Shown here piece after piece: positions 24,601 to 33,968 of a stretch of 64,000 bases of DNA. The stretch is from Anastatus disparis. Lineage: Eukaryota; Arthropoda; Insecta; Hymenoptera; Eupelmidae. Within the stretch, counting starts at the first letter, position 1. Each line of letters opens with the position of its first letter. The translations under genes and the position numbers were made by a program. The notes under the pieces are model-generated. The model made no database searches, was not told where the DNA came from, and was given only the letters and a program-made list of their open reading frames with translations. The stretch lies in the NCBI GenBank assembly GCA_017163975.1, contig JAFFSR010000249.1, forward strand, positions 5,562,001 through 5,626,000. Reading direction: 5' to 3'.

Positions 24601-26020
24601 TTGGTCCGAAATTTCATTTTATTTCAGAGACAGTTATTCTAATAGGATACGGAGGGACTGAATAGATCTTACTAAAACCAAAAGAAGGGAAATCATGCAA
24701 AAGCAAAGACATACGATTCAACGAACAAAATTAGTCTACAACGACAAATATGCAACAAATGATATACAAGATTGAAAATAAATTGATGAACAGATAATAC
24801 ATGGTTTGTGAATTTTGAACAAGAGGACAGAGAGAATGATATACAAATACAAAGACCGAAGGGAGAGAAAGTCAAAAGATCAGTTGGACGACCAAGAAAA
24901 GAAAATAATAAGACTGATAAAAAGTAGTAATTTGTGGTTTTAAAGATAGAAATGAATATGGTTTGCAAAAAAAAAACATATGCACCGATTTGACGATTAC
25001 CTTTAATGAGGTATATTCTGTCAATGGAAAACAAACTGGATTTAGAAATATGTCAGATGGACGTGAATACAGCTTTTCTAAATGGATATTTAAACAGTGA
25101 AATATATATATGAAAATACCTAATGGATGACTGTTTATAAAAAGATCAAATAAAACAAGATTTGTAAATTGGAAAAGGCTTTATACTATTTGAAAGTCAG
25201 ACTAAAATGTTAGAATGAAAAATTCAAAGAGGCAGTAAAGAAATATGAACTTAGATAATTCAACAATTAGCTTTGTTTATTTACTCAGCAAGGAAAAGAC
25301 GGATTTCTTATCTTAATATTGTATGTAGATGATATTTTGCTAGTTTGCAACAATGTAGAGATGCTTGAGAGAATGAAGACAAATTTGAAGATAGAATTTA
25401 AAATGAGAGAAATCGGCAAGCCTAAATTTTTTTTAGGCTTAAAATTAAAGCGAGACAGAAAAAAAAGGATACAAAGAATTAAGCAAGAAGAATACATAAA
25501 CAAAATGCTAAGGAAGTTTAGTTTTGATATATCAACTCCTCAACGAATACCTATGGTAACCAATCAGGTGGAAGAACAAGCAGCGTGAAGAAAAGTATAA
25601 AGTAAGTGAAAAGCTAATGACAGAAAGTAAATGTAATCAACCTTATCGCAAAGCAGTTGGCACATTATTATATTTTGCTAATGCAAGCAGGCCAGATATT
25701 GCCTATGCTGTTGATGTTCTCAGCATTCACCAACCCAACTAAACATGACTGGCAGTCAATCAAGAGAGTACTTAGATACTTCAAAGGAATGAAAGACTGA
25801 ACTCAGATATATAGGACAGGATGACTGTTTGCAAGTTTTAAAACAAAATTAAAGCATATGACAGAAATAAAGAAACACTATGTGAGAGAGTGTGCAGAAA
25901 GAAATCTAATAAATGTCAGCTGGGTTTCTTCTAAACATCAGATAGCTGCCGTATTCACAAAACCGCTGGTATTTAAACTGCATAAACGACTGTCAAAGTT
26001 AATAATAAATGACTGATAAG
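21650..26020 (+). pseudogene. Decayed Ty1-copia retrotransposon gag-pol
   Basis: Fragments appear in canonical copia order. Gag-like sequence is at about 22700-23250. A zinc knuckle 'CSECHGYGYYASDC' is at about 23268, with Tyr where the His should be. An integrase part is at 24239-24499 ('TDTSQYNGIAEKFYQTVQ'). RT is at about 25040-25140 ('LEICQMDVNTAFLNGYL') and 25319-25588 ('LYVDDILLV', 'KFFLGLKL'). RNase H pieces include 'GTLLYFANASRPDIAYAV' at about 25650 and 'WVSSKHQIAAVFTKPL' near 25920. Dozens of stops and frameshifts separate them, so it is old and inactive. The 5' LTR and primer site were not found. A 1.46-kb palindrome separates the RNase H end from the LTR at 27716-27930. Confidence 0.82.
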
Positions 26021-26042
26021 AGTGATAAAAATTGAAAAAAAA

Positions 26043-27475
26043 TATATATATATATATATATATGGGACGTTTCAGGTCAACTCACCGAACAAAAAAATAA
26101 AATTCGTTGTAAATCTGTGAAAATGTTCCATTTCATACCCAAAATATACAAAAAAATTTTCAGAGGTATAGATCCAATGGATTAAGAGTAATGAGTAATG
26201 AAATATTGTGATTTTTCAAAATTTTTGGTGAATTCATCAAATTAATAATTTTTTTACTCAAAAACTAAGGGTCCTAGAGATGTACTTATGAAGACATTTC
26301 TTGTTGCAAATTAAGCGTAGAATCAGCACAAATTTTTTTAAATCTCAAGATTGCTATCTTCTGATTGGTCCACTTTGTTATTTCATATAATTTGCAATTA
26401 CTTGAGTTCGAACAGGTTGATTTCACTCCTGTTGGAGTATGTTATGTCTTCTGATAACATATTGAAGTAAGCTTTTGCTCCACTTGGCTCGAGCCCTAGG
26501 AGAGGAGCTATAGAACTTTGAATATTGAAAAATTTTTAATTTTGAATTTAACACATACATCAACATTTTCTTCTTCGATGTTCATAGATCATACAATATA
26601 CGAATGCATGATTGTCTAAATATTTTAACATTTATCTATTTCTTTATGATGCAAGTGCTTTATTAAAATATTAATTATGCATTACGTACACATCATCAAG
26701 ATACACTCATAAACAAGAAAATTTTATTCGTTTAACTAATTTGTCATTATAACTATTTTGCATACGTATTAAAAAATTATTTAAATATACATATTTAGGA
26801 ATTAAAATTAATACTATATATCTGGAAATAAAAGGATAAAGTTAAATAAATTCTATACGGATAAAATTTATTCAATATAAAAATTTATTACAAAATGAAA
26901 GAATCTGTTATTTGTGTATTCTGTAACTTTTAACAAGTACTTCTTAATTTATCTCCACTCTAATGACATTATAATTTTAAAATACCATTTCAATTCAAAA
27001 TTAAAAATTTTTCAATATTCAAAGTTCTATAGCTCCTCTCCTAGGGCTCGAGCCAAGTGGAGCAAAAGCTTACTTCAATATGTTATCAGAAGACATAACA
27101 TACTCCAACAGGAGTGAAATCAACCTGTTCGAACTCAAGTAATTGCAAATTATATGAAATAACAAAGTGGACCAATCAGAAGATAGCAATCTTGAGATTT
27201 AAAAAAATTTGTGCTGATTCTACGCTTAATTTGCAACAAGAAATGTCTTCATAAGTACATCTCTAGGACCCTTAGTTTTTGAGTAAAAAAATTATTAATT
27301 TGATGAATTCACCAAAAATTTTGAAAAATCACAATATTTCATTACTCATTACTCTTAATCCATTGGATCTATACCTCTGAAAATTTTTTTGTATATTTTG
27401 GGTATGAAATGGAACATTTTCACAGATTTACAACGAATTTTATTTTTTTGTTCGGTGAGTTGACCTGAAACGTCC

Positions 27476-27500
<25 letters not shown>
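26043..27500. mobile_element. 1.46-kb palindromic element with apparently identical arms
   Basis: The left arm 26043-26548 and right arm 26992-27500 are reverse complements. Reading both through, I found no mismatch over about 485 bp from 'gggacgtttcaggtcaactc' inward. The loop (about 26549-26991) is AT-rich without a gene. Both ends run into (AT)n tracts and carry the minisatellite core seen at 16300-17430. Such perfect arms next to a heavily decayed copia body point to a recent insertion, gene conversion between arms, or an assembly artefact. Small frames in the arms are mirrored and not genes. Confidence 0.85.
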
Positions 27501-27506
<6 letters not shown>

Positions 27507-27697
27507 ACTTGTTTATTGAAAATTTTATTTTAATATTCTTTACTTTGTATGTATTACAGGTCCTCGATGAAACAACAAGCGACAGAGCAAACAACAGTAA
27601 TCTTTATATCAAGATTGAAAACCTTAAAAATTTCATTTCTTTTTATACATTTTCATTTATGTATTCTAATAAAAATTATTTATGTATGATAAATAAC

Positions 27698-27715
27698 CTT
27701 AAGCGTGGGAGGAAG
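27698..27715 (+). promoter_or_regulatory. Polypurine tract of the copia element
   Basis: The purine-rich 'taagcgtgggaggaag' directly precedes the LTR. It is positioned and composed as a plus-strand primer site. Confidence 0.55.
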
Positions 27716-27930
27716 TGTTAAAAATATAGATACGCTCAATCGTGTGTGTGTAGTGTGTGGCGCCGCTGTAAGGCGGGTTATGTTTAATGAACGCGAGATG
27801 CATTTGTTCATTCCGTGGATGACTGTTAGACAGTCAAGTTGTATTATACTTTTGTATATATTAAAATAAATTATTTATTACCAATAAATTTCGTTCATTT
27901 CATTCAGGTCATCTCTCGCTAATTTTAACA
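27716..27930 (+). repeat. Copia-type LTR (3' LTR), 215 bp
   Basis: It begins 'tgttaaaaata' after the polypurine tract and ends 'gctaattttaaca', giving TGTTA...TAACA ends as expected for an LTR. It contains an 'aataaatt' stretch in its second half. No matching 5' LTR was seen upstream of the copia remains, so the LTR assignment rests on ends, position and the adjacent tract. Confidence 0.6.
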
Positions 27931-28152
27931 CTTTATAGTGAAATAAAATTAAACTTTGACAACAAATTCAACATAATGAAATAATTGTACTTTCAACTAT
28001 CATATTTAATACAAATTTTAGAGTGATATTACGAAATATTATTTTTTTCCGCATTTATAATAAGTGTTTTGCAAATAATAAGTAAATTTTCTTTTGAAAT
28101 GTTTACTTTTTTAGGAGAAATTTTACTTTTATCTTGACAGTTCATAAGTATT
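27931..28152. other. AT-rich spacer
   Basis: No gene seen between the copia LTR and the gypsy element. Confidence 0.4.
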
Positions 28153-28285
28153 TGTAAAGAGCGGGGTTTTTCTAATGGAGTTTTACCTCCTCAATCAAAA
28201 CCCCGTCCTTAAATAATTCTTTAAAATATTAATGTTACTATCCTGCTCTTTAAAAAAATTAATGCGTTACTGTTTAGTAATTTGA
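28153..28285 (-). repeat. LTR-like repeat, copy 1 (3' side of the gypsy element)
   Basis: It shares 'gagcggggtttttctaatgg', 'ttttacctcctcaatc' and 'ccccgtccttaaataattc' with 30244-30332. A further 40 bp, up to 'gcgttactgtttagtaatt', is shared with 31040-31171. Within it 'aaagagcggg' and 'cctgctcttt' form an imperfect inverted pair about 100 bp apart. Confidence 0.7.
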
Positions 28286-28909
28286 TCCTCCAAGTTGGTC
28301 CAAGATATCAGTTATATTTGGCAATGGATAAGCGTCCCCTATTGTCTTCTTATTAAGGTTACGGAAGTCGATGACCATCCGCCAACGCGGATTTTCGTAT
28401 TTGTCTGGTTTCTTAGGCACGATTACCACTGGATTATTTGAAGGTGACCAAGACGGTTCTATAACCCCGTCCTTAAGTTTCTCGGCTACTTCGTCCTTTA
28501 TCACCTGTTTATGAATAGGCGGATGCTTATATTGTTTAGTATTTATTGGGATGTCGTCTGTCGTGGGTATCCTATGCTCAGTTAAATGAGTAACTGGTAG
28601 GGGATCTCCAGGTAGAAGAAATACATCATGATATTCAGTAAGTAATTTCTCTACATGTGCTATTTCTTCATGATTTAAATGATCCAATGTCATGATGTCC
28701 ATGAGCTTTTGCACTCGTTGGTAAGACTTGGTGATACACCCTTCATCAGTCTCGGTCATGGTATCTGAATAAAAATCAGGATCCACGTATTCAAAAGGTA
28801 GAATCTCTCGAGGATTTATGCTTATTAAGGCATCCTCTTCACTGGTGTTTATGACAAGGATTCTACATTTTCCATTGTCATTGCTGACCAGTCCTTCTCC
28901 GAGAAACAC
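28274..28909 (-). pseudogene. Gypsy-type reverse transcriptase, N-terminal part
   Basis: 212 codons that read into an upstream linker and the RT start: 'HDVFLLPGDPLPVTHLTEHR', 'HPPIHKQVIKDEV', 'LKDGVIEPSWSPSNNPVVIV' and 'RMVIDFRNLNKKTIGDAYPL'. These are RT motifs 1-2 of metaviruses/gypsy elements. The frame stops after 'DQLGGSNY', before the catalytic YxDD block, where LTR-like sequence begins. No polymerase activity is possible. Its frame is shifted relative to the protease frame ending at 28921. Confidence 0.85.
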
Positions 28910-28920
28910 CTGGTCATTAC

Positions 28921-29526
28921 CTACGTAGGTAAATATCCTTCTTTTAAATGTGTGTTATTCAGATTTATCTTCAATACTTGTCTGCTTCTACTAAGAATGC
29001 AGTAATGGGTTGCAGCTTCGCTCAAAGGATCCACTGAAGTGTCTAGTTCGCCCAACGATAATTGGTCTATGGAACCTCCATGAGTAGCATCATTAGTATG
29101 GTTGGTCTTATCTTGTTCTTGATCGATAAAGGGAATGGGATGCATGGCGTCTCCAAATATCATGAGCGCGTGATTATAATAAGATATAACGGCATCTTCT
29201 TCCTTAAGGTAGCGTCTCTCTATTAATCCACCCTGATCGATGGGAAATGATGGTCCTACCAAATGGAATTTCACTGGTCTTTTTCTTAGGGTAAGCCAGG
29301 TGGTACCATACGTTTTTATACATTCATTAGTAATACCACTCAACTCAGTACTTTGACTTGGATCGTATGGTATATCGTCACGTAAAGCAGTGCACTTTAC
29401 CAAATTTACTGCTGCACCGTTATCAATCATGAAGGTCATCCAAGGTTGCCTACCCTCAGTCACATGCAGTCTGATAGCAGTGGGTTCGTCTAATTCATAA
29501 TCGTTGTCAGTAAGTCCCCTATACAT
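28921..29526 (-). pseudogene. Gypsy-type aspartic protease region
   Basis: About 201 residues containing 'MTFMIDNGAAVNLVK' at about residues 30-44, the retroviral-type aspartic protease active site. The usual D-S/T-G-A reads D-N-G-A, which would be expected to impair catalysis. A 'TYGTTWLTL' flap-like stretch follows. The frame ends at a TAG, and the next frame (RT) resumes with a -1 shift. Upstream (29527-29742) an interrupted Gln/Pro/Ser-rich stretch beginning MPPNQTEAP may be the gag-protease linker. It cannot make the normal polyprotein. Confidence 0.75.
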
Positions 29527-30219
29527 GGAAACTCGTTTGCAGTTTCGTTTATCAGCATCACCTGTGTTGAGTTCTGCTGAGTCGGTGGTTGAGGTGCATT
29601 CTGTGCTACAGGTTGAGATGAACTTGGTGACGCTTGTCTCTAGCTCGTCGACTCTTGGTTGCGACGAGCCAGCTGCCAGTTTAAAGCAGGCTGGTTATTG
29701 ATTGCAGGTTGTCTTGGAGCTTCGGTCTGATTGGGAGGCATCCGGTTATAAAATATTCAATTGTTTAGAATAATAAAGATCTATAGGTCGAGAAAGTGTA
29801 TATGCTTGTAAGTATTTATACTGAATAAATAAACAAATAAATAAATAAATAATTAATTCAATTAATCCCCGATTTTAAAATGCAATATAATTAAATAATA
29901 ACAGTAATAAAATAATTTTTAGAACAAAATAAATAAAATATTTGAATCAATTAAGAATTCAATCAATCTAATGCATCCCGTTAGTTATTATATAACGATA
30001 GAATTATTCGATCAAAAGACAATGATAGACTTCACAGAATCAATTATATATTACGTATTCACGTATTACGTTGTCTATACGCATTCTTTTCTTTCTCGAA
30101 AAGGTCGCGGTTCTCGTTGTTAAACAGTTCTCTATGTAGAACCGTCAGCATCTCATGCAAAAATGATCGAGACCCCAGCAGGATATTTTGCTAAAATCTC
30201 GGTCATTTCTTTGACCTAA

Positions 30220-30242
30220 CGAGTCCCACATGCTGGGTGCCA
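30220..30242 (-). promoter_or_regulatory. tRNA primer-binding site of the gypsy element
   Basis: On the minus strand 'tggcacccagcatgtgggac' starts one base after the LTR-like end '...gctctttaca'. TGG at the start pairs with a tRNA 3' CCA, and the continuation would pair with an acceptor and T-arm. The tRNA identity was not determined. Confidence 0.65.
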
Positions 30243-30243
30243 G

Positions 30244-30332
30244 TGTAAAGAGCGGGGTTTTTCTAATGGAGTTTTACCTCCTCAATCAAAACCCCGTCCT
30301 TAAATAATTCTTTAAAATATTAATGTTACTAA
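30244..30332 (-). repeat. LTR-like repeat, copy 2 (5' side of the gypsy element)
   Basis: Nearly identical to copy 1 for about 87 bp, from 'tgtaaagagcgggg' to 'ttaatgttacta', after which the sequences diverge. It abuts the primer-binding site. Confidence 0.7.
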
Positions 30333-31039
30333 ATTCTTTCCTAACGTTTATTTGGATAAGATACTGTAAATAGATAATCATAGTAACAATAATAAAATAG
30401 TTCTGTTAACGCATATAAACTGCTCCACTATTTTTATATGAAATTGCAATCGTAATTATATTGAATTTTGTTAAATATTGATTTTGGTTCGTAAAAAAAA
30501 TAAATGATAGACAACTTTTTTTTTGTTCATACATTAATTGATTTATTGTTTATTGCAACTAAATTTAGGAAACAATATATCACATACTTATTGATGTTAT
30601 TCATGAATGACTTAATATGTATGTTTTACTTACAATATTTATACTTAAATCATTTGTTTCAAAGTATATCTTCTTAGACTTAATTTTTAAAATTAAAGTA
30701 CATTAGTTTTTATCTCCCATGTTTAATAAGTACCATTGTTTAGCAAGTTTAATATTATTTCTATGTAAATAAAAATAATGAAAAATTTCCATTTATAACA
30801 AAAAGTAAGACAGTGTAAGCATAATATAATTTTAATAAATTGATTTACGATCAACAATCAATAATGAATATTTAAAGTTCTTTGATATGAAAATTATTTA
30901 TATTAAGGCTTATTATTTTATATTTGTTACTTGTTTAACTTGACTCTTTCTAATATATTCATTGCTTATTATTACTAAAACTGCTTATACAACTACTATT
31001 ATCTTTTTACTCTAAATATTTATTCTGTAATTCATTATG
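30333..31039. other. AT-rich spacer, possibly including the rest of the LTR
   Basis: No gene is visible. The first part could be the remainder of the 5' LTR. Confidence 0.35.
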
Positions 31040-31171
31040 TTAAGAGCGGGGCTTTTCTAAAGAAGTTTTACCTCCTCAATCGAAACCCCGTCCTTAAATA
31101 ATTCTTTAAAATATTAATGTTACTATCCTGCTCTTTAAAAAAATTAATGCGTTACTGTTTAGTAATTTTAC
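31040..31171 (-). repeat. LTR-like repeat, copy 3
   Basis: The same unit as 28153-28285 with a few substitutions ('gagcggggcttttctaaaga'). It is complete through 'gcgttactgtttagtaattt' and has no internal region beside it. It could be a solo remnant, or evidence that the unit is a separate short repeat. Confidence 0.65.
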
Positions 31172-31255
31172 CTTTTCTTTTTACTTAAATAATGTTGGCA
31201 TAATTTTTCTTTTAAAAATAATTAAATCAAGATAATCAGCTACTTATCTTTTATT

Positions 31256-31910
31256 CTACAACGGAGGCCGGCTGGCACAGCATTGCCGGCTTTCCTGGAC
31301 TCTCTCTCTCTCTTGCTCCTTATTGATACACGATGCTATTTCAGATCCCATTGGGCGCACTAAATTATTCCACTCAGTAACCGGCAAACGGAAAAATTTA
31401 AAACAACCCGATTGAAACAGAATGTAACTTTCCCAAGTTAAGGAAGAATTATTATTAATCTTGCACCAAACACAAAACAAAAATAAACAAAAATAAATAA
31501 ATATAAAAAAAAAGAAAAATTAAAGAAACGAATGTTGAAGTTGAAGTTAGGGGCTGCAGCCTTGCGGGCTGCAGCACACACGTACTGCTCATTAGGCCTT
31601 GTCGCGCGCGTCTCTCTTCAATCTCGCCCGTCGTCAACGTTAACATCGTCAATCCAACTTCAAACCAAGCAATCAGTAGTGGAAGGAGATGCAAGAAAAA
31701 GAGAGATAGCTCTCTTTCTCCTTCTCGCGCTCCCTTGCCCAGTGCATTGGAAATCATAAGTTCCCACTCTCAATGCAGAAAAGTAGAGAGAGTGGAGACT
31801 TATGACGATCTCCGTCAACGGTTAAACTGTTGAATTCCCCGAACCCGATAAGAGAGTGAAAAGAAAGTGGCCTTGGCACTTTTAAGACCTCTTTCTTTTC
31901 ACTATGGGAA
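31256..31910. other. GC-richer block ending in two hairpins
   Basis: Composition rises and contains 'ggggctgcagccttgcgggctgcagc', itself an inverted repeat, at about 31551. Two stem-loops follow: 'cataagttcccactctc' with 'gagagtggagacttatg' (31756-31806), and 'agtgaaaagaaagtgg' with 'cctctttcttttcact' (31856-31902). Frames on either strand show no family. It may be a decayed LTR or leader; the identity is unknown. Confidence 0.35.
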
Positions 31911-32560
31911 ATAAATGACTTAAAAATTTTTGAAAGATCAAAAATATTTTCTCAATAATGATAAAAAAAATTAAGTAAAAATTGTGTCACTTAACAGTAT
32001 TAATTCATAATTATAGACATAATCAGAAAAGTTTATTCATATTTCATATATTTTCCTATCTTTATAGTTGACTAATAAAAAAATTTAATATTGAATAAAT
32101 AATTTTTCAAGATTGTATTTTATAAAATTTATGTTAAAACGATATTAATAAGAACATTTTTGTATTATGTAATGATAATTTTTCAAATAAGGTAATTTCA
32201 TATATTTTAAAAATTAATATGTTCCTCTTAATAAAAATATTATTGCTTTAATGAAATGAATTTTAATATATTAATTGTCAAGCATTTTTTATATAAATGA
32301 CAATTCATTTAAATACAAACAGGTGTACAAGTGAGAATGTAATGAAGGTCAAACGTATGTTATTTATAGAAAATTGTTAACAAGTAACTTTTTAAATAAT
32401 GTTTTCATAAAAACTAATTTAAATACTTCATTCTCTGAATTATAACTGAATAAAATTTTAATTTAATAAATAAAGTTATACAATTATAAATATATAATAT
32501 TTATATAACTGTTCATCAAATGAAATTATTATTTTGCTTTCTCATAGAGAAAGCATTGTA
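31911..32560. other. AT-rich spacer without a gene
   Basis: No feature recognised. Confidence 0.4.
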
Positions 32561-33180
32561 TGGATAAAAAAATTTTTTTTCTATTTTTTCATTAATTTGT
32601 ACATATTTGAACTCGGTGAGTCGAAAAAAGTGGTTTTCAGAAAATGTCTGTATGTATGTGTGTGTGTGTGTGTGGATGTAGGATTTCAGTTAATAAATTG
32701 TATCTAGAGAACTACTCAATAGATTCGCTTCTAATTTTGCATGGAATTTAGTTTTTTGACTAACTTGCTGGGAAGCTATTGATAATTGGTTCTTCTAGCG
32801 TAGTTTTCATTTTAGAGTTGTTTAAGAAAAAAAATTTCGATTTTTCATTTTTTTGTTTTTTTTTTTGTTTACTACTCGATGAATTTGCTTCAAAATTTGC
32901 ACGGAAATTATTTGTGATTGCCCAAATAAAATAAATTTTAAAAAACTGATTTTCTTAGCCTAGTTTTAATTTTAAAGCATTTTGAAATTTTTAAAACTAC
33001 TCGATGGATTTACTTCAAATTTTCCATACTATTCAATTTTTCGATCAACTGGTGCGGAAGCTATTGAGAATTGGTTTTCTTAGTGTAGTTTTTTTTAGAG
33101 TCATTTTAAGAATTTTAAAAAACTTTCGATTTTTCATTTTTTTGTATTTTACGTAAACTACTCGAAGAATTTGTTTGAAA
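32561..33180. repeat. Degenerate tandem repeat of about 130-150 bp
   Basis: After a 'gtctgtatgtatgtgtgtg' block, a unit with 'ctactcgatgaatttgcttc', 'aaatttgcatgg', 'gaattggttttcttag' and 'gtagttttaattttaaag' recurs about four times (near 32710, 32870, 32998, 33157) with drift. It abuts, and appears to truncate, the DNA polymerase pseudogene on its right. Confidence 0.6.
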
Positions 33181-33323
33181 ATTTGTATGGAACTTACTTG
33201 GAAATTACTATAAAATTCATCTTTTGATGGAAGTTTTGATTCATTTAGTTTATCTACAGAATTCAAGTATTCATATGGAAAGATACCTTTCCTTTTTAAT
33301 AGATTAAACTTATCTTCCGTTAA

Positions 33324-33704
33324 GAAGGGGCCGAACTATCTGTCTTTGTCTAATAGCGTTTTTCATCATTTATGTAAACACTATCCGGTATAACAAGAAA
33401 AAAATAGCAGCCCTCGCTAGATATTAGTATAATAAGTAAATTTTGTAATAACAAACAAATTTTTTTACTGCGTAGTTTTTGAATAATTAGAGACCTACCA
33501 AAAAAAGATAGGTTATATTCTAGATGGCTAGTAGGTCTCTAATTAGTCAAAAACTATGCGGTAAAAAATTTGATTGTTATTACAAAATTTACTAATCATA
33601 CTAATATCTAGCGGGGGCTGCTATTTTTTTCTTGTCATAAAGGATAGTGTTTATACAAATAACGAAAAACGCTATTAGACAGAGACAGATAGTTCGGCCC
33701 CTTC
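33324..33704. mobile_element. TTAA-flanked piggyBac-type MITE
   Basis: A 381-bp element with ends 'gaaggggccgaactatctgt' and its reverse complement, flanked on both sides by TTAA (33320-33323 and 33705-33708). Nearly the whole length folds: arms of about 160-180 bp with a loop around 33505-33530. TTAA duplication and a palindromic non-coding body fit a piggyBac-type non-autonomous element. It sits inside the exonuclease domain of the polymerase pseudogene, and polymerase-like sequence continues on either side. Confidence 0.82.
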
Positions 33705-33968
33705 TTAAAGGTGATTGCTTAGTGAATTCCAGTTTTAAAATATTCATTTCTGTAAGATATGAAGCTAATTTATCCAAATATGATGATATAAATCGGAAAG
33801 AATCGATAAATCTGAAGTTAATCTGACTATTTTTTATATATTTTGTAAGTGAAATAAATCGCTCTTTGTTCAATGATAGCAGTTGCACACGTCCTGGAAA
33901 ACTATTGGCGACATCTTTAATGAGAAAATGAGAGTCATAACTCGTAAAATTGTGGAATACTACAGGGA

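Larger units (their letters stand above)
28153..30332 (-). mobile_element. Internally deleted gypsy-type LTR retrotransposon
   Basis: On the minus strand the order is: LTR end at 30244, primer site 30220-30242, a short leader, a gag/protease remnant, protease, the start of RT, then LTR-like sequence again at 28285-28153. Most of gag, most of RT, RNase H and integrase are absent. The RT frame runs straight into the LTR-like repeat, so the element is a deletion derivative of about 2.2 kb that could only move in trans. The LTR-like pieces at the two ends share about 87 bp and then diverge, so full LTR limits are not defined. Confidence 0.7.

Noticed and set aside
31455..31759. 100-residue minus-strand ORF and 75-residue plus-strand ORF
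   Set aside because: Overlapping on opposite strands, low-complexity C-terminus, no family motif; kept only as an unexplained GC-richer block.
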